Source: Caenimonas sedimenti | GTDB lineage: Bacteria; Pseudomonadota; Gammaproteobacteria; Burkholderiales; Burkholderiaceae_C | Direction of reading: 5' to 3' | Assembly: GCF_007833165.1 (NCBI RefSeq) | Contig: NZ_VOBQ01000020.1 | Location: forward strand, 1 to 64,000 | DNA length: 64,000 nucleotides | In this document: piece after piece, positions 1 to 9,130 of the stretch | Layout: each line of letters starts with the position of its first letter | Position numbering within the stretch: position 1 is the stretch's first letter | Position numbers and translations under genes: made by a program | Notes under the pieces: model-generated | Seen by the model: the letters and a program-made list of their open reading frames with translations, nothing else | Databases searched by the model: none | Told to the model about the DNA's origin: nothing

Positions 1-3000
1 AGAGGGTCACCACGTTGCCGGCCACCACCGCCGTGATGCCCGCGGGCAAGGCGCCCGCGGCCAGCACGTCGCCCGCCTGCGCATTGGTCAGGGTCAGGGT
101 CGCACTCACCAGGTTGGCGCTATCGGGATCCGTGATGACCGGATCGACATCCGCCAAGGCAACGGCCGCACCGTTCTCCGTGAAGGTGGTCGCGTAATCG
201 TTGGTCCCGCCGGGACCGTCCAGGTCCAGCGTCGGTACCGACGCCGCCGTCACCGTCACATTGACGTTGGCCGTCTCGATGACCCCACCCGAAGTCACGG
301 TGTAGAGGAAATTGGTCGATCCGCTGAAACCGGTCGTCGGCGTAAAGATCAGTTGCCCACCCAGCAGCCTCACCGTACCGTCGGTCACGGCAACGGCTGC
401 GCCCCCGTCGGTCACCGCCGACCCGCCGACCGCCGTGATCACGGGCGTGCCCTCGAACCCGTCATTCGCAGCCACGTTGATCGTGACGGGCGTGTTCTGG
501 GGTGTGGTGGCCGTGTCGGCCACGATGTCCACCACCGCCGTCACGGCGATATTCACGGTGTCCACATCCGTCAGCGCGCCATCCGTGGTGGAAACCGTCA
601 GCACGGCCGAGCCGTTGTAGTCGGCCGTGGGCGCGAAACTCAACCCGTTCAAGGCCCCATTGATCGCAGCGGCCGTCCCCTGGATCGTGACGCTGGCGGT
701 GCTGTTGTTCGTGATCGCGGCTCCCGCGAAGCCGATTGCCGTCAAGAGGCCATTGGTCACGCTCACCGTCGTGGTCAGGCTCGCGCTGTCCGGATCCGCG
801 ACAGTGATGGCATTGCCGTTCGCGGTACTGAACACCAGCGCCACGTCCTCCGCCGTGCCCTGCGCGATCGGCACCGCATTCACCGGGGCATCAGGCGGCG
901 GCGCGGCCGTCACCGTGACGTTCACCGACGCCGTCTCGGTGACGCCGCCGGACGTCACGGTGTAGGTGAACGCCGGAACCGCACCCGAGAACCCGGTGGC
1001 GGGCGTGAAGACCAGTTCCCCCGCGAGCGTCAGGCTGACCGCGCCATTCGTGACGGGGACCGCGGCACCACCCGCCGTGATGGCGGTCGCATTCACCGCC
1101 GTGATCAGCGGCGTGCCTTCGAAGGTGTCGTTGCCGATGACGTTGATGCTGACAGCCGTGTCCTGCGCCGTCGTTGCCGTATCGTTGACGATGTCCGGGA
1201 CAGCGGTCACGCTGATGGCCACGGTGTCCGTATCGACGAGCGTGCCGTCCGTGGCGACGACCGTGAGAGTATCGGCACCGTTGTAATCGGCCGCTGGCGA
1301 ATAGCTGAGCGTCGCCAGTGCTGCATTGATCTGCGCCTGGGTGCCGCCCAGCGTCAACGCGGCGCTGCTGTTGGCGCCCGCCGTGACGGTCGCGCCGCCG
1401 GCCAGGCTGACCGTCAAGGCCCCCTGGAGGACCGACAACTGCACGCTGTTCACGTTGCCATCGACATCGGCCACGCTGATCTGGCGCGCGCCGGTGAACG
1501 CGAGGGCGACACCATCTTCCACCGTGCTCTGCGCACCCGGGACCGTGTTCACAGGCGGATCTTCGACCGCGGTGATCGCGACGAAGACGTTGGCCGTTTC
1601 GGTCACGCCGCCCGAGGTCACGGTGTAGGTGAAGCTGTCGCCGCCGACCGCATTCGCGTTCGGCGTGTAGGTGATGCTCCCGCCCGCGGCGAACGTGACG
1701 GTGCCCTTCGCGCCTTGCGTCACGCCAGTGACCACCGGCGCCAGCGCTTCAAACGTGTCCGGCGTCGCCCCGTTCGTGCCGGCAATGACGTCGGCCGTGA
1801 TGGCCGTGTCTTCGTCGGTCGTGATCGAGTCGCTGGTGATGTCGATCACCGGCGTCACCGTGATCGCCACGGTGTCGATGTCGGTCAGCGTGCCGTCCGT
1901 GCTGGTGACCGTCAGCGTGTCCGGGCCGTTGTAGTCCGCGTTCGGCCTGTAGACCAGGCTGGCGAGCGACGCGTTGATGTCGGCCTCGGTGCCCGTGATG
2001 GTGATGGTGGAGCTGGTGGCGCTGACCGTGGCCGCGCCGGACGCGGTGGCGCTCAACAGGCCGCGGGTGACGCTCAGCGTCACCCCGGTGAGGTTGCCAT
2101 CCGGATCCGTGACGGTGATGGCGTTTGCGCCCGTGAAGGCCAGGTCCGTGTCTTCGCTGGTACTTTGTGCAGGCGGAACCGTATTGACAGGCGAGTTCGG
2201 CGTGGGCGCGGGGGTGACGGTGATCGTGATGGCGGCCGATTCGGTCACGCCGCCCGATGTGACGGTGTAGTTGAAGTCCGGGACGGTGCCGGAGAAGCCC
2301 GTGGCCGGCGTGAACGTCAGAACGCCGGCGGACAGTGTCATCGCGCCGTAAGTGACGGCCGCGATCGTGATGGGGACCGCCGCGCCGCCATCGGTGATGG
2401 CCACTCCATTGACTTGCGTGATCAGCGGGGTCGTGCCCTCGAACGTGTCGTTCACCAGGACGCTCAACGGGATCGCCGTGTCCTGTGCGGTGGTGGCACT
2501 GTCGGGGGCGATGTCCACCACGGGCGTGACCGTGATGTTCACGCCGCTCGTCGTGGTGCCGACGCTGTCGGTCGCCACGATCACGAGCGCGTCCGCGCCG
2601 TTGTAGTCGCCGATGGGCGTGTAGGTGAGGCTGGCCAGCGTGGAATTGATGTCCGCCTGCGTGCCGCTGATGGTGAGCGTGGCGGTGCCGACGGCGCCGG
2701 CGCTGACGGTCGCGCCGCCCGCCAAGGCGACATTGAGGGTTCCGCTCGTCACCGTGAGCTGCGCACTGGTGACGTCGCCATCGACGTCGGCCAGGCTGAT
2801 CTGGCGCGCGCCGGTGAAGGCGATGCCGCCGTCCTCGGCGATGGTCTGGCCGCCCGGCACGGTGAACGTCGTCGGATCGTTCACCGGTGTGACGGTCACC
2901 GTGACCGTCTCCGTTTCGGTCACGCCCGCGGGGGAAGTGACCGTGTACGTGAAGGTGTTGGTGCCGTTGAAGTTCGCGTTGGGTGTGTAGGTGATGGAGC

Positions 3001-5023
3001 CGGGGCCGGTGAAGACCACGCTGCCGTTCGCAGGTTGGGTCACCCCGGTGATCTGAGGGGCGCCTTCGAAGCTGTCCGCGCTCGCGCCGTTCGTGCCGGT
3101 CAGCACGTTTGCCGTGATGGGCGTGTCCTCGTTGGTCGTCAGGGTGTCCGTGACCACGTCGGCCACCGGCGTGACCGTGATCGAAATCGTGTCGGTGTCC
3201 GTGAGGACGCCGTCGGTGCTCACCACCGTCAGGAGGGCCGGGCCGTTGTAGTCGGCGGTTGGGCTGAAGGTCAGCGTGCCGAGGGCGGCATTGATCTGCG
3301 ATTCCGAACCCGCAAGCGTCAGCGTGGAGGTCCCGTCCGCTCCGGAGCTGATGGTGGCCCCGCCGGCGAGACTCACGTTGAGCACGCCGTTGGTGACGGT
3401 CAGCCGCACGCCCACGAGGTTGCCGTCGGGGTCGGTGACGCTGATGCGGCTGGCACCGGCGAAGGCCAGGACGCCGTCTTCCGCGGTGTTCTGCGCGCCG
3501 GGCACCGTGTTCACGGGCGGCATGGCGCCAGCGGCGACGGTCACGTTGACCGTGGTCGTCTCGGTCGTGCCCGCGGACGTCACCGTGTAGGTGAACGACG
3601 GCGTCCCGGTGAAGCCGGTCGTCGGGGTGTAGACGAGCCGGCCGCCCGTGAGATTGACCGTGCCGCCGGAGACAGCCACGGCCGGCCCGCCCTCGGTGAT
3701 TGCACTGCCATTCACCGCGCTGATGACCGGCGTGCCTTCAAAGCTGTCGTTCGCGAGGACGTTGATCGTCACCGGCGTGTTCAGCGCCGTCGTGACCGCA
3801 TCGGAAACGATGTCGACAACGGGGGTGACGGTGATGGCAATGGTGTCCGAGTCACCCAGGCCGTTGGTGTCGATCGAGCTCAGCGTGAGCGTCGCCGCAC
3901 CGTTGTAATCTGCCGTCGGGTTGAAGCGCAGCCCATTGAGCGCCGCGTTCACCTGGGCGGACGTGCCCTGGATGGTGACCGTGGCCGTTCCGTTGTTGGT
4001 GATGACGGCGCCCGGAGCCGCGACCGCGGTCAGCACGCCATTGGTGACGGTCAGCGTGGTCGTGACCACAGTCCCGGCGTCTGAAATCGTGATGGCGTTG
4101 CCATTGCCGCTGCTGAACGTCAGCGCGAGGTCCTCGTCGCGCGTCTGCGGCGGAGGCACCGTGTGTTCCGGCGTGAGGGGAGGGCCCGGAGGCGGGACGG
4201 GCCCGGGTGCCGGCGTCGGCGCTGGCGTCGGCCCGGGCGTGGGCTCAGGTGTCGGAGCCGGCGTCGGTCCTGGCGAGGGAGCCGGCGTGGGCGCGGGCGT
4301 GGGCTGCGGGCTGGGCGCGGGACTTGGGCCCGGCGTGGGCGCGGGAGTCGGCGCAGGGGTCGGCGCCGGGGTGGGGGCCTGCGTTGGTGCAGGCGTGGGC
4401 GCCGCCGAGGGTGCCGGCGTCGGCACGCCCGGCAACGGGTCGATCAGGCCCGGAGAGAGCCCCGGGCTGTCAGGCACGTCCTCGAACTCGACGCCGACGA
4501 TGGGACGCAGGCCGGGCAGGCCGCCACCGAACCCGTAGTTGTAGTCGGGCGGCGGGAGGTTCTCGTTGATGCGCAGGAGCTGGACGAAACTGTTGCCGTC
4601 ATCGAAACGGATCCGGTCCAACAGGCTGCCGCCCGTGCTCGACTCGTTCCGCGGGTCCCCGGATGCACGCCCGTTGGCGCCATCGGAATTGTTGGCGAAT
4701 CGATTGAGGCCCCCGAGCGAATCCAGGCTCGCCGCCGTGGTCTGCTCGCCCACGCGGGACAGCAGGCCGCTCGCGTCCCCCTCGGACTGGCCGAACACGT
4801 TGTCGAACACCGTCGAATCGAGCGTGACGGTTTCCTTGGCGCGCAGCAGGAAGCGCGCGCCCTGCTCGAACGCCAACTCGACATGCGATTCCGCCATCGT
4901 GGTGATGACGTCGCCTTCGAAAACACTGTCGCCGAACTTGAGCTGACGCTGCGCCCCGCTGAGCGAGCGCGCGAACACAACGCCTTCGATCAGGACGACT
5001 TTACCGATGACCCGCGGATCCAT
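1..5023 (-). CDS. LapA-like repeat adhesin with N-terminal retention module (C-terminus outside window)
   Basis: Surface adhesin secreted by a type I system. About 1,674 codons are visible and the frame is still open at base 1, so the protein is longer. The start is the ATG at 5023-5021; an in-frame ATG at 5059 is followed by a stop after five codons. Residues 1-75 read like the retention module of LapA-family adhesins (MDPRVIGKVVLIEGVVFA, then a FGDSVFEGDVITT block). TTAAS at 95-99 lies where LapG-type proteases cut LapA (a TAAG-like motif). A Pro/Ala/Thr linker follows at about 200-295. Then come at least six long Ig/cadherin-like repeat units with recurrent DYNG, EDT and ITVTPV motifs, and a different module begins near base 240. 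The secretion genes lie just upstream on the same strand. The C-terminal RTX and secretion signal are expected but not seen. Confidence 0.85.
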   Translation of the reverse strand, partial: MDPRVIGKVVLIEGVVFARSLSGAQRQLKFGDSVFEGDVITTMAESHVELAFEQGARFLLRAKETVTLDSTVFDNVFGQSEGDASGLLSRVGEQTTAASLDSLGGLNRFANNSDGANGRASGDPRNESSTGGSLLDRIRFDDGNSFVQLLRINENLPPPDYNYGFGGGLPGLRPIVGVEFEDVPDSPGLSPGLIDPLPGVPTPAPSAAPTPAPTQAPTPAPTPAPTPAPTPGPSPAPSPQPTPAPTPAPSPGPTPAPTPEPTPGPTPAPTPAPGPVPPPGPPLTPEHTVPPPQTRDEDLALTFSSGNGNAITISDAGTVVTTTLTVTNGVLTAVAAPGAVITNNGTATVTIQGTSAQVNAALNGLRFNPTADYNGAATLTLSSIDTNGLGDSDTIAITVTPVVDIVSDAVTTALNTPVTINVLANDSFEGTPVISAVNGSAITEGGPAVAVSGGTVNLTGGRLVYTPTTGFTGTPSFTYTVTSAGTTETTTVNVTVAAGAMPPVNTVPGAQNTAEDGVLAFAGASRISVTDPDGNLVGVRLTVTNGVLNVSLAGGATISSGADGTSTLTLAGSESQINAALGTLTFSPTADYNGPALLTVVSTDGVLTDTDTISITVTPVADVVTDTLTTNEDTPITANVLTGTNGASADSFEGAPQITGVTQPANGSVVFTGPGSITYTPNANFNGTNTFTYTVTSPAGVTETETVTVTVTPVNDPTTFTVPGGQTIAEDGGIAFTGARQISLADVDGDVTSAQLTVTSGTLNVALAGGATVSAGAVGTATLTISGTQADINSTLASLTYTPIGDYNGADALVIVATDSVGTTTSGVNITVTPVVDIAPDSATTAQDTAIPLSVLVNDTFEGTTPLITQVNGVAITDGGAAVPITIAAVTYGAMTLSAGVLTFTPATGFSGTVPDFNYTVTSGGVTESAAITITVTPAPTPNSPVNTVPPAQSTSEDTDLAFTGANAITVTDPDGNLTGVTLSVTRGLLSATASGAATVSATSSTITITGTEADINASLASLVYRPNADYNGPDTLTVTSTDGTLTDIDTVAITVTPVIDITSDSITTDEDTAITADVIAGTNGATPDTFEALAPVVTGVTQGAKGTVTFAAGGSITYTPNANAVGGDSFTYTVTSGGVTETANVFVAITAVEDPPVNTVPGAQSTVEDGVALAFTGARQISVADVDGNVNSVQLSVLQGALTVSLAGGATVTAGANSSAALTLGGTQAQINAALATLSYSPAADYNGADTLTVVATDGTLVDTDTVAISVTAVPDIVNDTATTAQDTAVSINVIGNDTFEGTPLITAVNATAITAGGAAVPVTNGAVSLTLAGELVFTPATGFSGAVPAFTYTVTSGGVTETASVNVTVTAAPPPDAPVNAVPIAQGTAEDVALVFSTANGNAITVADPDSASLTTTVSVTNGLLTAIGFAGAAITNNSTASVTIQGTAAAINGALNGLSFAPTADYNGSAVLTVSTTDGALTDVDTVNIAVTAVVDIVADTATTPQNTPVTINVAANDGFEGTPVITAVGGSAVTDGGAAVAVTDGTVRLLGGQLIFTPTTGFSGSTNFLYTVTSGGVIETANVNVTVTAASVPTLDLDGPGGTNDYATTFTENGAAVALADVDPVITDPDSANLVSATLTLTNAQAGDVLAAGALPAGITAVVAGNVVTL
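247..4130 (-). repeat. Tandem ~655-bp repeats inside the adhesin gene
   Basis: A block coding for ITVTP-like beta strands followed by a stretch ending YTVTS recurs near 247, 907, 1567, 2217, 2887 and 3537, a period of 650-670 bp (about 218 residues). Each unit holds two modules of roughly 105-115 residues. One carries DxFEGTP and FTYTVTSxGVTET motifs; the other carries EDxxLxF, DPDGN and DYNGxxTLTV motifs. The copies are diverged but clearly homologous. Confidence 0.85.
4138..4428 (-). repeat. Proline-rich PTPAP linker repeat in the adhesin
   Basis: Low-complexity coding DNA in which Pro-Thr-Pro-Ala-type units are repeated for about 95 residues. It separates the retention module from the Ig-like repeats. 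The composition suggests an extended, wall- or envelope-spanning linker. Reiteration of short GC-rich units makes copy-number change plausible. Confidence 0.8.
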
Positions 5024-5219
5024 GACTATCCCAACGCAGAGTTAGACCGTCTTCCTCATTGTATCTTTGTGTAACTCAATGAAAAAGCACTGTTACGCCT
5101 CAGCAATCGTCCAGCCGTGACATAGGAGACGATTGCATCGGATTTCGGACCTGCGGCCATCAAGGGTACGCAGCAATCCCGCATTCGGATGACCTGCGGA
5201 GCAGACTTGGCGACCCGCC

Positions 5220-6563
5220 TCATCGCTCGGTCAGTGCCAGGCTGCGCGCGCGCAGCACGGGCTTGAGCAAATACGAAAGTATGCTCTTTTGGCCCGTCAA
5301 GATGTTCACCTCGGCGACCATGCCGGGGATGATCGGCATGTTCCGGCCGAGTTGTGACTTGTCCGTGCGGACACGGACCATGTAATACGTATTACCGCGC
5401 TCGTCGGTGACCGAATCGGCGCCGATCAGTTCGACCTTGCCCTCGAGTCCGCCATAAATGGTGAAGTCGTAGGCGGTGAACTTGGCCACGGCACGGTCGC
5501 CGGGCCGCAGGAATGCGATGTCCTTGGCCAGCACCTTCGCGTCCAGCAGGAGCGATTCCTCGAGCGGCACCACCTCCACGACATCCTTGCCAGGCTGCAC
5601 GACACCACCGACCGTGTTGACGAAGAGCCGTTTCACGGTCCCCTTCACGGGAGACTTGAGGGTGGACTTGTCGACCTTGTCAGCCAGGCCGACGCCACCC
5701 GCCGAACTCATGTTGAGGCGGCCGATGGTCTCGGAGAGCTCCTTGCGGGCTTCGCTCCGATGGTTCAGCGTGATCTCCTGGACCTTGCGGCCGGCCTCCG
5801 CGATCGCGGACTGGGCTTTGGCGATCTGGGCGGTCGCGACGTCGCGCTCACCGAGATAGCGGCTGGCGTCCCGCTCCAGCCGCAAGACGTCGACTTCCGA
5901 CACCGCCCCGCTGGCGACCAGCGGCTTGGTGTAACCGAGCTCCTGCGACGTCAGTTGATAGCCTTTGGCGGCCTGGTCGCGCCGCGCCTGGGCTTCGGTC
6001 AGTTCCTGGCGGCGCTGCGCCATCTGCTGCTCTGCCACCGAGACCTGTGCAGAGAGTGTGGAACGAGCCGCCTGGTAGGCGAGCAATTCCGCCTCCACGG
6101 TCTTGGGCGTTTCCCGCGCGGCCTCGGGCGGCGGGACGAACGCAGAATCTTCAGCCAGGGCGCGCAGCCGGGCACCCCGTGTGAGCAGCGCCAGGTACTG
6201 TGCGCGGTTTTCAGCGAGCGAAGAGTCGAAGCGCGTCGGGTCGATGTTCACCAGCACCTGCCCGGCCTCGACCACCTGACCTTCTTTCACCAGGATTTCC
6301 GAAACGACACCGCCATCGAGGCTCTGCAACACCTGCAGTTGCCGCGACGGGATGACGCGGCCTTCCCCTTTGGTGATCTCGTCGACCTGGGTGACGGCTG
6401 CCCACACCACGGCCAGGATGAGCGTCCCCCAGAAAACAGCGAGCAGCACGCGCGCCCGCGTCGGCTCCTGCTCGAGCAGGACGCGGTCGGCGTCGGTCGC
6501 GAAGCTTGCGTCCGCGGACTGTGCGGCGGACTGCCCGCCAAATGCGTCACGCCAGAACTTCAT
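5220..6563 (-). CDS. Type I secretion membrane fusion protein (HlyD/LapC family)
   Basis: 447-residue periplasmic adaptor linking the inner-membrane ABC exporter to a TolC-type outer-membrane channel. A short cytoplasmic N-terminus is followed by one membrane segment at about 38-60. A half biotinyl/lipoyl domain follows (SLDGGVVSEILVKEGQVV, about 81-98), then a long helical hairpin at about 125-290. A second lipoyl half and beta-barrel contain KSPVKGTVKRLFVNTVGGVV and end near PGMVAEVNI. The ATG overlaps the stop of the upstream ABC gene by 4 bp, so the two are translationally coupled. The adhesin starts about 200 bp downstream and is the likely cargo. No TolC homologue is in the window. Confidence 0.92.
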   Translation of the reverse strand: MKFWRDAFGGQSAAQSADASFATDADRVLLEQEPTRARVLLAVFWGTLILAVVWAAVTQVDEITKGEGRVIPSRQLQVLQSLDGGVVSEILVKEGQVVEAGQVLVNIDPTRFDSSLAENRAQYLALLTRGARLRALAEDSAFVPPPEAARETPKTVEAELLAYQAARSTLSAQVSVAEQQMAQRRQELTEAQARRDQAAKGYQLTSQELGYTKPLVASGAVSEVDVLRLERDASRYLGERDVATAQIAKAQSAIAEAGRKVQEITLNHRSEARKELSETIGRLNMSSAGGVGLADKVDKSTLKSPVKGTVKRLFVNTVGGVVQPGKDVVEVVPLEESLLLDAKVLAKDIAFLRPGDRAVAKFTAYDFTIYGGLEGKVELIGADSVTDERGNTYYMVRVRTDKSQLGRNMPIIPGMVAEVNILTGQKSILSYLLKPVLRARSLALTER

Positions 6564-8758
6564 GCCGAAGCCTTCCCGACCTTGCCGGCCTTCAAGTCGG
6601 CCAGCACCTGGTCGCGGGGCCCGTCGGCCACGATGCGCCCATCGTCCATCACGACCAGGCGATCGGCGAGGTCGAGCAAGGAGCCCCGATGCGTCACCAC
6701 CAGGAGCGTTCGGTCGCGCGCGTATTCACGCAGCCGGTCCTTCAGCTGGGCTTCCGAGCTGTAATCCATCGCGCCCGACGGCTCGTCCATGACCAGGATC
6801 GGCGGGTCGAGCAAAGCGGCGCGCGCGATCGCGACGCCCTGGCGCTGACCGCCCGACAGCGATTCGCCGCGCTCCCCGATGAGCATTTCGAACCCCTGCG
6901 GATGGGCATCGACGAACTGCAAACCGCCCACGTGGGCCGCCGCCAGGATCGCGCTTCCGTCGGCATACGGCGCGGCAATGGCGATGTTGTCGCGCAACGT
7001 GCCGTAGAACAGCATCGGGTCCTGGGCCACGTAGCCGATGTTGCGGCGCACGTCCGCCGGGTCGAGTTGCCGCAAGTCGATCCCGTCGATCCGCACGCTG
7101 CCCTGCGTGGGCGCATAAAGGCCGAGCAACAGACGCTGCAGCGTGGTCTTGCCCGAGCCGACGCGGCCGATCACCACCACTTTCTCGCCGGCCTTGATGC
7201 GCAGCGAAATGCCGCGGAGGGACTCGACTTCCCGGCCAGGATAAGTGAAATGCACGTTCTCGAATGTGATGTCGCCGCGCAGCTCCGGCCGATGCAGGAA
7301 GGTGGTGTCGGCCGGGCGCTCACTGCGGGCAGCCATGGTCTTGTCCAGCGACTCCAGCGCGGTGCGCGTGTTCTGGTACTGCATCAGCAGCCCGACCATC
7401 TGCCCCAGCGGTTGCAAGGCCCGTCCGGCCAGCATGCTGGTGGCGATCAGGCCGCCCATGGTCAGTTCGCCGGCATGGATGAGATAGACACCGATGATCA
7501 CGGTCGCCAGGCTCACCAGCTGCTGCAGGCTGGCCACGCCGTTCACCACGGACGACGACAGCAGGCGCAGCTGCGCGCTGACCCGGGCGAGGAACACCGA
7601 AGTCTCCTCGAGCCGGGTCTGCATCACGCGCTCGGCACCGTGGGCCTTGATGGTTTCCATCGCCGTCAGCGACTCCACCAGGGTCGCGTTGCGCATGGCC
7701 GAGGCCCGGAACGTGGTTTCGGAAAGCTGGTGCATCCGGCCTTGCACGACGTAGCTGTAGAGCAGGATGAGGAGCAGCCCGGCGATCGGGGCGAACGCCA
7801 GCGGCCAGCAGATCCACGCGATCACGCCCAGGAAAAGCAGGGCAAACGGCACATCCACCACCGCCGTGACGGTCGCCGAGGCGATGAAATCGCGCACCTG
7901 TTCGAACGAGCGCAGCGTCGCCGCGTAGCTGCCCACGGAAACCGGCCTGTCCTCCAGGCGCATGCCCAGCACCCGCTCCATGATGACGGCGGACAGCTTG
8001 ACGTCGACACGGCTGCCGGCAAGGTCGACGAAATAGCCACGCAGCATGCGCAGCAGGTAGTCGACGCCGATGACCAGCGCCAGACCGACCGACAGCATCC
8101 ACAGGGTCTCGACCGCGAAGTTCGGCACCACCCGGTCGTACACGTTCATCGTGAACAAGGGCAACGCCAGGGCGAACACGTTGATCAGCAGCGCGGCCGC
8201 CAGGATGTCGCGGTACAGCGGCATCTGCTCCAACATGGCCCCCCAGAACCAGTGCTGGCTGCGGAAATTGCTGGCCGCCGGAGCCCGCTGGTCGAAGCGG
8301 AACTTCGGACGGGCGCTGATCAGGACGCCGGAGTAGCGCTCGGCCAGCTCCGTACGGGCCATCTGGACGGTGCCTTGGCCGGCTTCGGGCAGCAGCACCT
8401 GCGCGGTCTCACCGTCTTCGGACCAGCCGAGCAGCACGCAGGCGCTGTCGCCGCGAAGCAGCAGCACCAGAGGCATCAGCACGCGGTCGATCCGCTCGAG
8501 CGGCCGCCGCAGCACCCGCGTGGCGAGCCCGGCGCGTGCCGCCGCCCGCCCGTAGAGGCTGGGGGTCATGCCCGCCTTCGTCAGGGGAAGGCCGGCCGAC
8601 AGGGCGGCTCGGCTCGTCGGCCGGCCCAGCAAGCGCGTGATCTCGACGAGGCAGTCCAGCAGCGGGTCCACCTGAAGCGTGTCTTCGCGCAGTTCCTTTC
8701 GGAAATGGTCCCGGCCGGGAGCCGTGCCAACACGGGCCGGCGCGTCGATGTCACTCAT
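6560..8758 (-). CDS. Type I secretion system permease/ATPase (LapB/LssB family)
   Basis: 732-residue ABC exporter. Residues about 25-150 form a C39-like domain. It has a DPLLDCL motif but no recognisable complete peptidase active site, so it probably docks substrate rather than cutting it. A six-helix membrane domain follows at about 180-470. The nucleotide-binding domain has Walker A GRVGSGKTT at about 530, signature LSGGQRQ at about 635 and Walker B ILVMDEPSGAMD, with a TH switch motif. The ATG has a GGAG ribosome-binding site. It is the first gene of the secretion-adhesin cluster, with 370 bp of non-coding DNA upstream. Confidence 0.92.
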   Translation of the reverse strand: MSDIDAPARVGTAPGRDHFRKELREDTLQVDPLLDCLVEITRLLGRPTSRAALSAGLPLTKAGMTPSLYGRAAARAGLATRVLRRPLERIDRVLMPLVLLLRGDSACVLLGWSEDGETAQVLLPEAGQGTVQMARTELAERYSGVLISARPKFRFDQRAPAASNFRSQHWFWGAMLEQMPLYRDILAAALLINVFALALPLFTMNVYDRVVPNFAVETLWMLSVGLALVIGVDYLLRMLRGYFVDLAGSRVDVKLSAVIMERVLGMRLEDRPVSVGSYAATLRSFEQVRDFIASATVTAVVDVPFALLFLGVIAWICWPLAFAPIAGLLLILLYSYVVQGRMHQLSETTFRASAMRNATLVESLTAMETIKAHGAERVMQTRLEETSVFLARVSAQLRLLSSSVVNGVASLQQLVSLATVIIGVYLIHAGELTMGGLIATSMLAGRALQPLGQMVGLLMQYQNTRTALESLDKTMAARSERPADTTFLHRPELRGDITFENVHFTYPGREVESLRGISLRIKAGEKVVVIGRVGSGKTTLQRLLLGLYAPTQGSVRIDGIDLRQLDPADVRRNIGYVAQDPMLFYGTLRDNIAIAAPYADGSAILAAAHVGGLQFVDAHPQGFEMLIGERGESLSGGQRQGVAIARAALLDPPILVMDEPSGAMDYSSEAQLKDRLREYARDRTLLVVTHRGSLLDLADRLVVMDDGRIVADGPRDQVLADLKAGKVGKASA

Positions 8759-9130
8759 GCGGCTCCAAGCAAAGATGGGACGGATCTGTCACAGCTCAGC
8801 CGTGCCAGCAGGAACAAAGTGTAACCAAGCTGTACATCCATCCTGCACAGCGGAGATACCTCGGATTGTTGATGCCGCCCCCGGGCAAATCAAGGCCGAA
8901 CGTAAACAAGAGCTTCAAATGTTGCCGGCATTGTGTTGTTTTTGCTCAAGAATCACCACAGGCCGTTCGCACGCACCGCCTTGCCCACGTGTAGGAACGT
9001 TCCGACGTCCCGTTGTTCCGGGTTGTTACAAAGCTGTGGGATTCGAACCGCCGCGACCATGAACGGAGGGCACCCCAACGAGGCGTGTTAAAACCGGGCG
9101 CCATCCGCCAGCCCTCACCCTCCACGCCCC
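8759..9130. other. Intergenic region between divergent T1SS and gspF genes
   Basis: 372 bp between two divergently transcribed genes. The short open frames here have no ribosome-binding site or family resemblance. No clear sigma70 pair, operator or hairpin could be recognised. The region must hold the promoter of the secretion-adhesin cluster, but its position cannot be fixed by eye. Confidence 0.4.

Noticed and set aside
353..4084. A 1,243-codon plus-strand open frame across the adhesin region, rich in Arg, His and Gly
   Set aside because: It is antisense to the repeat adhesin; high GC and the repeat structure keep the opposite strand open. Composition is unlike a folded protein and it has no ribosome-binding site.
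4138..4428. A CRISPR-like or satellite array in the short GC-rich repeats
   Set aside because: The repeats encode an in-frame Pro/Thr/Ala linker of the adhesin and lack unique spacers.
6506..8824. A 772-codon plus-strand frame opposite the type I ABC exporter
   Set aside because: Arg/His/Gln-rich shadow of a well-supported minus-strand gene with Walker motifs; no family resemblance.
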